Source of the DNA: JAXMAF01 sp046350555
Lineage (GTDB): Bacteria; Planctomycetota; Phycisphaerae; Phycisphaerales; SM1A02
DNA: 64,000 bases
Assembly: GCA_046350555.1 (NCBI GenBank)
Contig: JAXMAF010000005.1
Span: forward strand, 372,001-436,000
Reading direction: 5' to 3'
How positions within the stretch are numbered: the first letter of the stretch is position 1; every line of letters begins with the position of its first letter. A program made the position numbers and the translations under genes. This document shows, in pieces, positions 17,793 through 25,131 of this stretch. The notes below the pieces were generated by a model, which was not told where the DNA came from, searched no databases, and saw only the letters and a list, made by a program, of their open reading frames with translations.

Positions 17793-18308
17793 CTACGCGT
17801 GCGTGTCCTCCATCCCCGCGAGCGGCTCGACGCACTTGGCGGCGTGCTCGAGCGCATCCTCGCGCGTCCCTGCGCACGGAAGCCCGGGCCCGCGCCAGCG
17901 GCGACCATCGTGCACGAACGCGACGAACCCGAGTCCCTGCCTGTCGGTCTGGTTGTCGGTGATGACCACGGGCAGGAAGCCCAACTGGATCTGGTTTACC
18001 CGCGCCGAGAACGCGGCCCGCGCGCCGCTGTCGGGTCGCACCGAATAGCGGTACTTCATCTGGCGCAACTGGAGGCTGGTCCCGCGAATGAGCTCCTGCC
18101 GGCGCTCGCGCGCGAGCTGTTCCACCTGGTCCGATTCGACGATCGGCGAGTGCGCGGCCGGCCAGAGCAGGAGGAAGATCGACGCCAGCACGCTCAGGAC
18201 CGCGGCGGAGATCCATGCCCAAGGCTGCGAGCGGAGGATCAGCGCGACGGCGAGTCCGAGCAGGAGAATGGCGGCGACGGCGAGAAGGCGCCGGAGGCTG
18301 AGGACCAC
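17793..18308 (-). CDS. Membrane-anchored protein of unknown function
   Basis: About 171 residues, family not recognised. Two adjacent hydrophobic segments at the N terminus (LLAVAAILLLGLAVALIL and WISAAVLSVLASIFLLLW) form a hairpin anchor. The rest is a soluble domain with ERRQELIRG, MKYRYSVRPDSGARA, INQIQLGFLPVVIT-like strands and FVAFVHDGRRWRGPGLPC. The GTG start is supported by TACCCT 5 nt upstream and by the onset of the hydrophobic segment a few residues in. It is divergent from the MBL hydrolase gene and lies upstream of thiE with ~140 nt between. Confidence 0.7.
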   Translation of the reverse strand: MVLSLRRLLAVAAILLLGLAVALILRSQPWAWISAAVLSVLASIFLLLWPAAHSPIVESDQVEQLARERRQELIRGTSLQLRQMKYRYSVRPDSGARAAFSARVNQIQLGFLPVVITDNQTDRQGLGFVAFVHDGRRWRGPGLPCAGTREDALEHAAKCVEPLAGMEDTHA

Positions 18309-18313
18309 GCGGG

Positions 18314-18319
18314 AGGGTA
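18314..18319 (-). promoter_or_regulatory. Candidate -10 element (TACCCT), leaderless start
   Basis: TACCCT on the minus strand, 5 nt before the GTG at 18308. Confidence 0.4.
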
Positions 18320-18467
18320 GGGTTGTGGCGAACGGCGCCGAGGGCGCCGCGACGCATCGACGGTGTCGCCCGGCGCCGGCATCGTCGCGATCCCTTCCGC
18401 CCGTTCGTTCGAGGGCGACCGTCCCGACGGCGCGAGGGTCGCAGGAACCATCGGAGACGCCGTCCAC

Positions 18468-19319
18468 GTGCTTCGCTCACCCTCCCTGACCATCCTTGGT
18501 TCCGGCACCTCCGCCGGCGTGCCGGTCATCGGTTGCGAGTGCGCGGTCTGTCGGTCCGACGACCCGCGCGACCGTCGCCTGCGGACCTCGGGCGTGCTGC
18601 GCTTCGTCGATCCGCAGGGTCTTCCACGCGTGATCCTCATCGACGCGTCGCCGGACCTGCGCGAGCAGGCGCTTCGGGCGAAGCTCGTCCGCTGCGACTC
18701 GATCCTCTTCACCCACAACCACGTCGACCACACGTTCGGGCTCGACGAGGTCCGCCGCTTCAACGCGATGATGAAGGCGCCGATCGACATCTATGCCGAC
18801 CGGTGCACGATGGAGCATCTCAACCGTGTCTACACCCACATCTTCGAGCCGCATCGCAACGTGAACGACTCGTTCATCGCCACGCTGGTCCCGCGCATCA
18901 TCGAGCCGGAGCGGCCGGTTGCGCTCTTCGGGTTGGCCGCGACGCCGCTGCGCCTGCTCCATGGGAACCTGCCGGTGCTTGGATTCCGCTTCGACGCGAT
19001 CGATCCCGACGGACGCGTCCTCGCTCCGTCGGAGCAGCCCTCGCCGCTTCCGCTGGCGTGGTGCACCGACTGCAACGCCATTCCTCCCGAGACGTGGCCG
19101 CGGCTGCGCGGCCTGCGCACGCTCGTCCTGGACATGCTTCGCTACCGCAAGCACGCGACGCACTTCAGCGTCGACGAGTCGGTGAGCGTCGCACACGAGA
19201 TCGCGGCGTCGTCGACGTGGTTCGTGCACATGACCCACGACATCGGCCACGCGGATCTCGACGCGCGGCTCCCGCCGGGGATGCGCCTGGCGCACGACGA
19301 GCTGGTGATCGAGGGGTGA
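18468..19319 (+). CDS. MBL-fold metallo-hydrolase (PhnP-like)
   Basis: About 283 residues. LTILGSGTSAGVPVIGC opens the domain as in PhnP/RNase Z-type phosphodiesterases. CECAVCRS is the short Cys pair often seen in this group, LIDASPDLREQ follows, FTHNHVDHTFGLDEVR is the HxHxDH zinc motif, and FVHMTHDIGH near the end gives further metal ligands. Probable phosphodiesterase (cyclic phosphate or nucleic-acid-derived substrate); exact substrate unknown. The frame is open from GTG 18363, but the extra 35 residues are non-conserved, so GTG 18468, just ahead of the domain, is preferred. A hairpin terminator follows at 19384. Confidence 0.85.
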   Translation: MLRSPSLTILGSGTSAGVPVIGCECAVCRSDDPRDRRLRTSGVLRFVDPQGLPRVILIDASPDLREQALRAKLVRCDSILFTHNHVDHTFGLDEVRRFNAMMKAPIDIYADRCTMEHLNRVYTHIFEPHRNVNDSFIATLVPRIIEPERPVALFGLAATPLRLLHGNLPVLGFRFDAIDPDGRVLAPSEQPSPLPLAWCTDCNAIPPETWPRLRGLRTLVLDMLRYRKHATHFSVDESVSVAHEIAASSTWFVHMTHDIGHADLDARLPPGMRLAHDELVIEG

Positions 19320-19383
19320 GGAGGGCGTGCGGCGCGCCGACCGCGTTCGCACCACCCGGGATGACATTCCCTCGCGCAACGAA

Positions 19384-19409
19384 AAGCCGCCCGCGTGAGC
19401 GAGCGGCTT
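19384..19409. terminator. Bidirectional rho-independent terminator
   Basis: AAGCCGC (19384-19390) pairs with GCGGCTT (19403-19409), extended inward by CGC/GCG across one mismatch around a GTGA loop. TCTTTCTC follows about 6 nt later on the plus strand and TTTT flanks it on the minus strand. It serves the MBL gene and rpsG. Confidence 0.7.
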
Positions 19410-19502
19410 CGGGAGGTCTTTCTCTCCTCCGATTGATCCGTTGGCGGCCTGGCGTCCGGGCGGCGGGTCGAGGCCCAGCGCGACCGGAGGACGAGCGGCC
19501 AC

Positions 19503-19997
19503 CTACCAGGCGAAGTGGGCGAACGCCTTGTTCGCGTCGGCCATCTTGTGCGTGTTGTCCTTGGTGGTGATCGACTTGCTCTGGCCGCCGGCCGACTCGT
19601 AGAGCTCCTTCGCGAGGCGCATGGCCATCGGCTTGCCCTTCTCGTCCCGGGCGGCGCCGATGATCCAGCGGAAGGTCAGCGACTGCTGACGCCGCTTGTT
19701 GAGCTGCATCGGCACCTGGTAGTTGGCGCCACCGACGCGCTTCGAGCGCACCTCGACCTCCGGCCGCACGTTGTCGAGCGCCTTGTGGAAGACCTCGATC
19801 GCCGTCTTCGGCAGCGACTCCGACTTGTCCTTGTCGAGCCGGCGCTGGATCTCGTCGAGGGCGTCGTACACGACGCGCGTGGCGACGGACTTCTTGCCGT
19901 CGCTCATGACGCAGTTGATGAACTTCGAGATCGTCCGGTCGCCGAAGCGCGGATCGGGACGAAGCTGTTCGTCGGACTTGGTGATGCGACCGGACAT
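19503..19997 (-). CDS. rpsG: 30S ribosomal protein S7
   Basis: Binds the 16S rRNA 3' major domain and nucleates the small-subunit head. 164 residues, slightly longer than E. coli S7 without its tail. DPRFGDRTISKFINCVMSDGK, ALDNVRPEVEVRSKRVGGANYQVP and RWIIGAARDEKG are diagnostic, with a C terminus at HKMADANKAFAHFAW. AGGAG lies about 9 nt before the ATG. It follows rpsL on the same strand after 187 nt containing a 7-bp hairpin (20033-20052). The str-operon partners fusA and tuf are not downstream; the MBL gene converges instead. Confidence 0.97.
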   Translation of the reverse strand: MSGRITKSDEQLRPDPRFGDRTISKFINCVMSDGKKSVATRVVYDALDEIQRRLDKDKSESLPKTAIEVFHKALDNVRPEVEVRSKRVGGANYQVPMQLNKRRQQSLTFRWIIGAARDEKGKPMAMRLAKELYESAGGQSKSITTKDNTHKMADANKAFAHFAW

Positions 19998-20184
19998 GGC
20001 TGAAGGCTCCTGTGGCTCGGTTCACCGCGGCCGACGCCCGAAGCGGGGCGTCAAAGAGCGTGCCGCGATTACTGCCGTTGAAGAGGACGTGCTGAAGGAC
20101 CTGGACTTCCGCCGAACGGGTGACGACGAATGCGATCGAGCGTCTTCGAAGACGGGGCGTGCGGAGGCTGGCCCGCCGAGAAAT

Positions 20185-20559
20185 CTACTTCTTGCCGCGC
20201 TTGACGCCGTAGAGCGAGCGTCCCTTCTTGCGGCCTTCGACGCCGAGGCAGTCGAGGGAGCCGCGGACGACGTGGTAGCGCACACCTGGAAGGTCGCGGA
20301 CGCGGCCGCCGCGCACGAGGACGATGGAGTGTTCCTGGAGGTTGTGGCCCTCGCCACCGATGTACGCGGTGATCTCCTTGCCGTTGCTGAGCCGAACCCG
20401 GGCGACCTTGCGAAGCGCCGAGTTCGGCTTCTTCGGAGTCACCGTCCGGACCTGGAGGCACACGCCGCGCTTCTGCGGGCAGGCTGCGAGATCCTTGACC
20501 TTCGACTTGGCCTCGGGGGCGACGCGAGGCTTGCGGACCAGTTGGTTGATCGTTGGCAT
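20185..20559 (-). CDS. rpsL: 30S ribosomal protein S12
   Basis: Decoding-centre protein and streptomycin target. 124 residues, as expected. MPTINQLVRKPR at the N terminus, PQKRGVCLQV, TVTPKKPNSALRKVARVRL (streptomycin-site lysines present, apparently wild type), and GVRYHVVRGSLDCLGVEGR. The ATG at 20559 is fixed by the invariant MPTINQL. The C terminus is KRGKK. The gene heads the rpsL-rpsG pair. Confidence 0.98.
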   Translation of the reverse strand: MPTINQLVRKPRVAPEAKSKVKDLAACPQKRGVCLQVRTVTPKKPNSALRKVARVRLSNGKEITAYIGGEGHNLQEHSIVLVRGGRVRDLPGVRYHVVRGSLDCLGVEGRKKGRSLYGVKRGKK

Positions 20560-20601
20560 GTGGCGGTTCGGCAGTGCGAAAGGAGCCAAGGGTAGCAAGA
20601 G

Positions 20602-20621
20602 CCCCTTGGAATGGCAAGGGG
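20602..20621 (-). terminator. Hairpin between rnhA and rpsL (possible terminator or leader structure)
   Basis: CCCCTTG (20602-20608) pairs perfectly with CAAGGGG (20615-20621) around a 6-nt loop. On the minus strand only CTCTTGCT follows, so termination would be weak. It lies between the rnhA stop and rpsL. Confidence 0.4.
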
Positions 20622-20662
20622 TCGAAGGGGTCGGGCCCTTGGCGCGGTTCGGCCGCCGCCAT

Positions 20663-21112
20663 CTACCGCGCCGCAGCCCTCGCGGCCTCGACCGCCAGGC
20701 GATCGCACCGCTCGTTCTCGGGATGTCCGTCGTGACCGCGAACCCATGAGGGACGGAGGTCGTGGCGCCCGCGAAGGACGTCGAGCTCCTGCCAGAGGTC
20801 GACGTTCTTGACCGGTTCGTTGCGGCCCCGTTTCCAACCCTTGGCCTTCCACCCATCCATCCACTCGCCGAGGCCCTTGACGACGTACTCGCTGTCGGAG
20901 AAGAGTTCGACCGCGCACGGCTTCCCGAGGGCGCGCAGGCCGCTCAGGACCGAGAGGAGCTCCATCCGGTTGTTGGTCGTCCTCGCCTCGCCGCCCGATC
21001 CCTCGACGACCTTGCCGCTCTCGGGATGCTTGAGGATGAACGCCCATCCGCCGGGCCCGGGATTCCCCGAGCAAGCGCCGTCGGTGAAGAGTTGGACGTG
21101 CGGAAGGGCCAA
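20663..21112 (-). CDS. rnhA: Ribonuclease HI
   Basis: Cleaves RNA in RNA-DNA hybrids. 149 residues, the usual length. FTDGACSGNPGPGGWAF (first Asp), TTNNRMELLSVLSGLRAL (Glu), LFSDSEYVVKGLGEWMDGWK (Asp) and WVRGHDGHPENERCDRLA (His loop and last Asp) give the complete DEDD active site. There is no ATG or GTG at the domain start. A TTG at 21112 is the best start, and it is supported by TACGAT 6 nt upstream, the same arrangement as in other genes of this window. Divergent from atpG. Confidence 0.93.
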   Translation of the reverse strand: MALPHVQLFTDGACSGNPGPGGWAFILKHPESGKVVEGSGGEARTTNNRMELLSVLSGLRALGKPCAVELFSDSEYVVKGLGEWMDGWKAKGWKRGRNEPVKNVDLWQELDVLRGRHDLRPSWVRGHDGHPENERCDRLAVEAARAAAR

Positions 21113-21118
21113 CGGGCG

Positions 21119-21124
21119 ATCGTA
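21119..21124 (-). promoter_or_regulatory. Candidate -10 element (TACGAT) deciding the rnhA TTG start
   Basis: TACGAT on the minus strand, 6 nt before TTG 21112. Together with the plus-strand TACACT at 21235 it makes a divergent rnhA/atpG promoter region. Confidence 0.45.
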
Positions 21125-21234
21125 CGCAAGGCCTCGGCGCTCCCGATCACCCGATCGGCGCCGACGGCCGGCACCCGCGGACCCCGGGCCGCACACGCGT
21201 CGCGCCACGCGTGGAATCGGCCGTGAATTCCCGT

Positions 21235-21240
21235 TACACT
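21235..21240 (+). promoter_or_regulatory. Candidate -10 element (TACACT), atpG
   Basis: TACACT, then ten pyrimidines, then ATG 21251. There is no Shine-Dalgarno sequence, so the transcript would be nearly leaderless. Confidence 0.45.
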
Positions 21241-21250
21241 CCCCTCCCCC

Positions 21251-22168
21251 ATGGCTCAGATCCGTGCACTTCGCAAGCGCATGACGGCGGTCCGGACGAT
21301 TGCGCGCATCACCAAGACCATGCAGATGATCGCGACGGCGAAGTTCACCGCGTCGCTGCAGCGCGTGCGCGGGACGCGGCCGTACACCGAGAGCATCCGC
21401 CGCCTGGTCTCGGAGGTGACGGCGGCCGCGGGCGACGCCGAGCATCCGCTCCTGCGCGCCGCGGCGGACCAGACGAAGCGCGAGCTGGTCCTGGTGATCA
21501 CCTCGGATCGCGGCCTCTGCGGCGCGTACAACGGGCATGTGCTGCGCACCGGCGCGGCGAAGATCAAGCCGTTCCTCGCCCGGGGCGGGCAGCTCAAGAT
21601 CGACGTCGCCGGCAAGAAGGGGCTCGCCTACTTCAAGTTCCACAAGCTGCCGGTCAACGACCGCATCGCGCTCGGTGGAAAGCCCACCTTCGAGCAGGTC
21701 GAGGCGATCGCGAACAAGTACATCGCGGGCTTCGTGAATGGCGAGTACGACGCCGTGCGCGTGGCGTACATGAAGTTCGTCAGCTCGGCGCGGCAGGTGG
21801 CGGAGGTGATCCAGCTCCTTCCGCTCTCGGGCGCATCGGCCGCCGAGCCGTCTTCCGACGGCGCCGCGGCTGCCACGACGGCGAAGACCGCTTCGGGCGG
21901 CGCGGGCGAGGCGCTCTACGAGTTCAGTCCCAGTGCGCGGGAGATCCTCGACGTGCTGCTGCCGCAGTCGGTCAAGATCTCGCTCTTCCAGGCGTTCAAC
22001 GACGCCATCGTGAGCGAACACGCGATGCGCATGGTCGCCATGAAGGCCGCCACCGACAACGCCCGCGGTCTCGGGAAGTCGCTCACGCGCATGTATAACC
22101 GCGCGCGACAGGCGAAGATCACGACGGAGCTGACCGAGATCGTCAGCGGCGCATCGGCGCTCGAGTAG
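21251..22168 (+). CDS. atpG: ATP synthase F1 gamma subunit
   Basis: Central rotor stalk of F1Fo ATP synthase. 305 residues. The N-terminal coiled coil MAQIRALRKRM...TRTIxKTMQMIATAKF type, LVITSDRGLCGAYN (family signature) and the C-terminal coil SEHAMRMVAMKAATDNARGL are all present. Residues 195-220 hold an Ala/Ser/Thr-rich insertion (AAEPSSDGAAAATTAKTAS) compared with typical gamma subunits of ~290 residues. It stands alone: the flanking genes rnhA and a rhodanese are both on the other strand, so it is separated from the usual atpA and atpD neighbours. The ATG is preceded by TACACT. Confidence 0.96.
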   Translation: MAQIRALRKRMTAVRTIARITKTMQMIATAKFTASLQRVRGTRPYTESIRRLVSEVTAAAGDAEHPLLRAAADQTKRELVLVITSDRGLCGAYNGHVLRTGAAKIKPFLARGGQLKIDVAGKKGLAYFKFHKLPVNDRIALGGKPTFEQVEAIANKYIAGFVNGEYDAVRVAYMKFVSSARQVAEVIQLLPLSGASAAEPSSDGAAAATTAKTASGGAGEALYEFSPSAREILDVLLPQSVKISLFQAFNDAIVSEHAMRMVAMKAATDNARGLGKSLTRMYNRARQAKITTELTEIVSGASALE

Positions 22169-22186
22169 GTTCGGCGGCGCCGGACC

Positions 22187-22711
22187 TCATTCGCCGGTGA
22201 CCACCGGATTGCCGTCGCGCTCCCACGCCCTGATGCCGCCGCGCAGGGTGTAGACGTCCTTGTGGCCGAGCTCGAGCATCCGCTTGCTTGCCGCCTTGGC
22301 GACGATGTCGTCGTAGTCGCTGTCGTAGACGATGATGATCTCTCGGTCGCGGATCGTCGGGTACATCTCGTCGACACGCGGGAACGGGATGCTGATCGCG
22401 TTGGGGATGTGCGACTTCGCGTACGACCGTTCGTCGCGGGCGTCGACCCAGACGCCATCGGGGACTCCGCCGATCCCAAAAGCGCCTTGCTTGCCGGTCA
22501 TCGTCTTGATCGCCGCGTCGGGTTCGACCCACTTGAGGCTTCGGTCGGTCGTCGTGTTCCGGCAGCCGGGGAGACCGAGGAAGGCGGTCGCGAACCCCAG
22601 GACGAGGCCAAGCCCGCGGCCGGCCTGTCGGCGTCGGGGGCGAGGCGTCGCGGCGGCGCCAGTGGGGGAGGAGGGGGCTGACGGAACCACCGAAACGGCA
22701 ACGCGGGGCAT
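22187..22711 (-). CDS. Rhodanese-like lipoprotein lacking the catalytic cysteine
   Basis: About 174 residues. The N-terminal region ends in a hydrophobic stretch and a lipobox-like FLGLPGC, suggesting a secreted lipoprotein, although the segment before it is unusually long and Arg-rich. The rhodanese fold follows: VWVDARDERSYAKSHIPNAISIPF, then VYDSDYDD where active family members have a Cys loop (VYCxxG), and LRGGIRAWERDGNPVV. The sulfur-carrying Cys is replaced by Asp, so sulfurtransferase activity is not expected and a binding or structural role is more likely. The stop is 18 nt from the convergent atpG stop. Confidence 0.8.
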   Translation of the reverse strand: MPRVAVSVVPSAPSSPTGAAATPRPRRRQAGRGLGLVLGFATAFLGLPGCRNTTTDRSLKWVEPDAAIKTMTGKQGAFGIGGVPDGVWVDARDERSYAKSHIPNAISIPFPRVDEMYPTIRDREIIIVYDSDYDDIVAKAASKRMLELGHKDVYTLRGGIRAWERDGNPVVTGE

Positions 22712-22917
22712 GAACGACTCCGGCGGGCGATGGGGCCGGCGAGGCCGGCGGGACGGACTTGGGCCGGCCAGGGCCCCACGCTCGCCCATGGCAGGTTTTT
22801 GGGCACGGCGATGGAAGAAAACGACCGTTCGTGCGTCACTATACGGCCCGGTTCCTCGCATCCGGCTCCGTCACCATCCGTCGCCCAGCGTTGAATCCTC
22901 GCCCCTTGGTCCATCCG

Positions 22918-24039
22918 ATGCCGTCGCGGCGCCGTTCCACGGCGGCCGTGGCGGCGTGCTCGTTGACCGCCGCCGCTGCCATGTCGGTTGGGTCGGTTGG
23001 GTCGGTTGGGTCGGTTGCGTCGGCCGCGTGGGCCGGCGGCCTTCCGTTGCCCGATCCGGCTCGGCCAGACTGGCTTGCGAACAGGTGCATCGACGCCGTT
23101 GGACTCGAGGCGACGGCCGCGGCATCCGGGACGGGAACGCCGCACCTTGGAGGTGCCGCCAGTCGCACCGAGAAGCCCGGTCGCCAGCCCTCCGCGGAGA
23201 CGCTCGTGCGTGTTGATGTCGTCCCGCCGACCTCCATGCCCGCGCCGGGGGCGACCACCGACCTGGCCGTGGTCCTGCGCATCGAACCGAAGTGGCACGT
23301 CTACTGGCGAAACAGCGGCGACAGCGGCATGCCGCCATCGATCCAGGTTCTTCCGCCGTCCGGCTGGACGGTCGGGCCGATCCGGTGGCCGCAGCCGACG
23401 CGCTTCTCGCTCGAGGGCGAGACGACCTTCGGATACGAGAACTCCGTGGCGCTCTTCGTTCCCGTCACCGCACCCTCGACCCTGCCCGCATCGGGAGCGA
23501 CGCCCGTGGAGTTCACGGTCGACGCGAGCTGGATGGTCTGTCGCACGGCGTGTCTCACCGGCAGCACGAAGCGCATGGTCCGGCTTCCTGCGTCGCCTGC
23601 GCCGGGCACTGACGCGAGCGAGTTGAGCGCAATCGTCGAGGCGTCGCGCAGCCGGCTTCCGAAGCCGCTCTCGGCCCTTGCCGGCGCCTCGGCCACGATC
23701 GATCGGCCGGCCGCTGGGCGCACGACGCTCCTGGTGACCGGTCCCGCACAAGGTACGACCCAACTCGACTTCTTTCCGTTCGACACTCCCGGCGTCACCT
23801 ACGGCCGTCCGGAGCTGTCGATCGCCGATGGACGCTTCCGCGTCGCCGTCGCCATCGAGATCAACCCCGGAAACTCCCTCGGCAAGCCGCTCGCGGCGGC
23901 TGGACTGGTGACGCTCTCCGGGGCCGCGATCGCTGGTTCGAACGATGTTCCCGGTACTTCGGGGCATCCGTCCGGAAGCGGCGCTGCCGCGACCGGCGGA
24001 AGCTCCTTCGAATTCTCATTGCCTGTAGCCGTCCGTTAG
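22918..24039 (+). CDS. Secreted protein with DsbD N-terminal (DsbD_N/DsbC-like) domain
   Basis: 373 residues with a signal peptide whose hydrophobic part is extended by an in-frame 9-bp repeat (SVGSVGSVGSV). The mature domain resembles the periplasmic alpha domain of DsbD: LRIEPKWHVYWRNSGDSGMPP, WPQPTRFSLEG, TFGYENSVALFVPV and WMVCRTACLTGS, whose CRTAC Cys pair matches the family's Cys-xxx-Cys. No transmembrane or thioredoxin domain follows, so this is the stand-alone domain and probably a periplasmic thiol-redox partner. A TATACG box at about 22838 is a possible promoter. The redoxin gene follows 66 nt later on the same strand, a functional pairing that fits thiol chemistry. Confidence 0.8.
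   Translation: MPSRRRSTAAVAACSLTAAAAMSVGSVGSVGSVASAAWAGGLPLPDPARPDWLANRCIDAVGLEATAAASGTGTPHLGGAASRTEKPGRQPSAETLVRVDVVPPTSMPAPGATTDLAVVLRIEPKWHVYWRNSGDSGMPPSIQVLPPSGWTVGPIRWPQPTRFSLEGETTFGYENSVALFVPVTAPSTLPASGATPVEFTVDASWMVCRTACLTGSTKRMVRLPASPAPGTDASELSAIVEASRSRLPKPLSALAGASATIDRPAAGRTTLLVTGPAQGTTQLDFFPFDTPGVTYGRPELSIADGRFRVAVAIEINPGNSLGKPLAAAGLVTLSGAAIAGSNDVPGTSGHPSGSGAAATGGSSFEFSLPVAVR
22983..23018 (+). repeat. Four tandem copies of a 9-bp unit (GTCGGTTGG)
   Basis: Three exact copies plus one with a final base change, inside the signal peptide coding region. Each unit adds three residues, so copy-number change by slippage would keep the frame. Confidence 0.9.
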
Positions 24040-24105
24040 CTCGGCGCTCCGGCACCGCGTCGACCCGGCGGCAACGGGTCAGCACACACTCAGGAGTCTG
24101 TACTC

Positions 24106-25038
24106 ATGAACGCCATTCGTCGCTCGCTCACCACCATTGGAATCTCCGCGCTGCTCGTCGGCTTCGCGGCGCCTGCCTTCGCCCAGGGCGTCGGCGCCAG
24201 CGCGCCGGCCAAGCCGGCCACGCCGCCGGGTCGCGAGAATGCGCCAGCGAAGCCGGCGGTCGGCGGCACCTCCGCTCCGGCCCGCCCGTCGCGCGACGGC
24301 GCTCCGGGCAGGGACGGCGCTCCCGCTCGCGGTGCGAAGATCGGCGCGGCTGCGCCGGACTTCAATCTCCCCGACACCGCCGGCAAGATGCACAAGCTGT
24401 CGGACTACAAGGGCAAGATCGTCGTCCTCCAGTGGATCAACCCGGAGTGCCCGGTCTGCCAGCGCGTCATGACCTCCGGCCTCGGCGCCAAGGCGCAGGC
24501 CGACGCGAAGGCCGCCGCCAGCGACGTCGTCTGGCTCTTCATCAACAGCACCGCCGGGATGACGCCGGACACGACCAAGGCGTACCTCGAGAAGAACAAG
24601 TCGACGACGCCCGGCCTCATCGACGTCGACGGCTTCGTCGGTCACGCGTATGGCGCCGCCACGACGCCGCACATCTTCGTCATCGACGACAAGGGCATCC
24701 TCCGCTACCAGGGCGCGTTCGACAGCGACGAGAGCGGCGACCTTGCCAAGAAGGGTGACAAGGTCACCAACTACGCGGTCAACGCCGTGAAGCAGATCAA
24801 GGCCGGCGAGACCGTCACCCCCGATTCGACCAAGTCCTACGGCTGCCGCGTGAAGTACGCGGGCGCCGCTGCCGGCGCTCCGGCCGGTGGCGACAAGGGT
24901 CGCGGCACTCCTCCGGCCGGTGGCCGCGGCGCGACTCCGCCGCCCGCTGGCGGTGGCCGTGGCACGACGCCGCCCCCCGCGGGCGGCGGCACGGGCGGCG
25001 GCACGGGCAGTGGCTCGGGCAGCGGCACCGGCAAGTGA
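24106..25038 (+). CDS. Secreted redoxin-domain (peroxiredoxin/TlpA-like) protein with Gly/Pro tail
   Basis: 310 residues. A signal peptide ends near AAPAFAQG (residue 27), then comes an Ala/Pro linker, then a thioredoxin-fold domain: AAPDFNLPDTAGKMHKLSDYKGKIVVLQW, INPECPVCQRVM (CPVC motif in the usual catalytic place), ATTPHIFVIDDKGILRYQGAFDSD. The last 60 residues are Gly/Pro/Thr-rich repeats (PPAGGRG, PPPAGGG) and likely disordered. AGGAG lies 9 nt before the ATG, one of the clearest ribosome-binding sites in the window. Redox partner unknown; the upstream DsbD-N protein is a candidate. A strong terminator follows. Confidence 0.88.
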   Translation: MNAIRRSLTTIGISALLVGFAAPAFAQGVGASAPAKPATPPGRENAPAKPAVGGTSAPARPSRDGAPGRDGAPARGAKIGAAAPDFNLPDTAGKMHKLSDYKGKIVVLQWINPECPVCQRVMTSGLGAKAQADAKAAASDVVWLFINSTAGMTPDTTKAYLEKNKSTTPGLIDVDGFVGHAYGAATTPHIFVIDDKGILRYQGAFDSDESGDLAKKGDKVTNYAVNAVKQIKAGETVTPDSTKSYGCRVKYAGAAAGAPAGGDKGRGTPPAGGRGATPPPAGGGRGTTPPPAGGGTGGGTGSGSGSGTGK

Positions 25039-25077
25039 TCGGTTGACCAGCCTGACCGGTTGTACAAGCAAGTGGCG

Positions 25078-25108
25078 ACAGGCCCGGCGAGAGCCGGGCC
25101 TGTTGTCT
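25078..25108. terminator. Rho-independent terminator
   Basis: An 11-bp GC-rich stem (ACAGGCCCGGC with its complement) around a GAGA loop, followed by TGTCTTC. It lies between the convergent redoxin gene and dnaN and can serve both. Confidence 0.85.
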
Positions 25109-25131
25109 TCCTGGTCCGGTGTCGACGGCGG

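Noticed and set aside
20033..20052. 7-bp hairpin between rpsL and rpsG as a terminator
   Set aside because: Short stem, no T-tract, and it lies inside the rpsL-rpsG unit; at most a weak attenuator.
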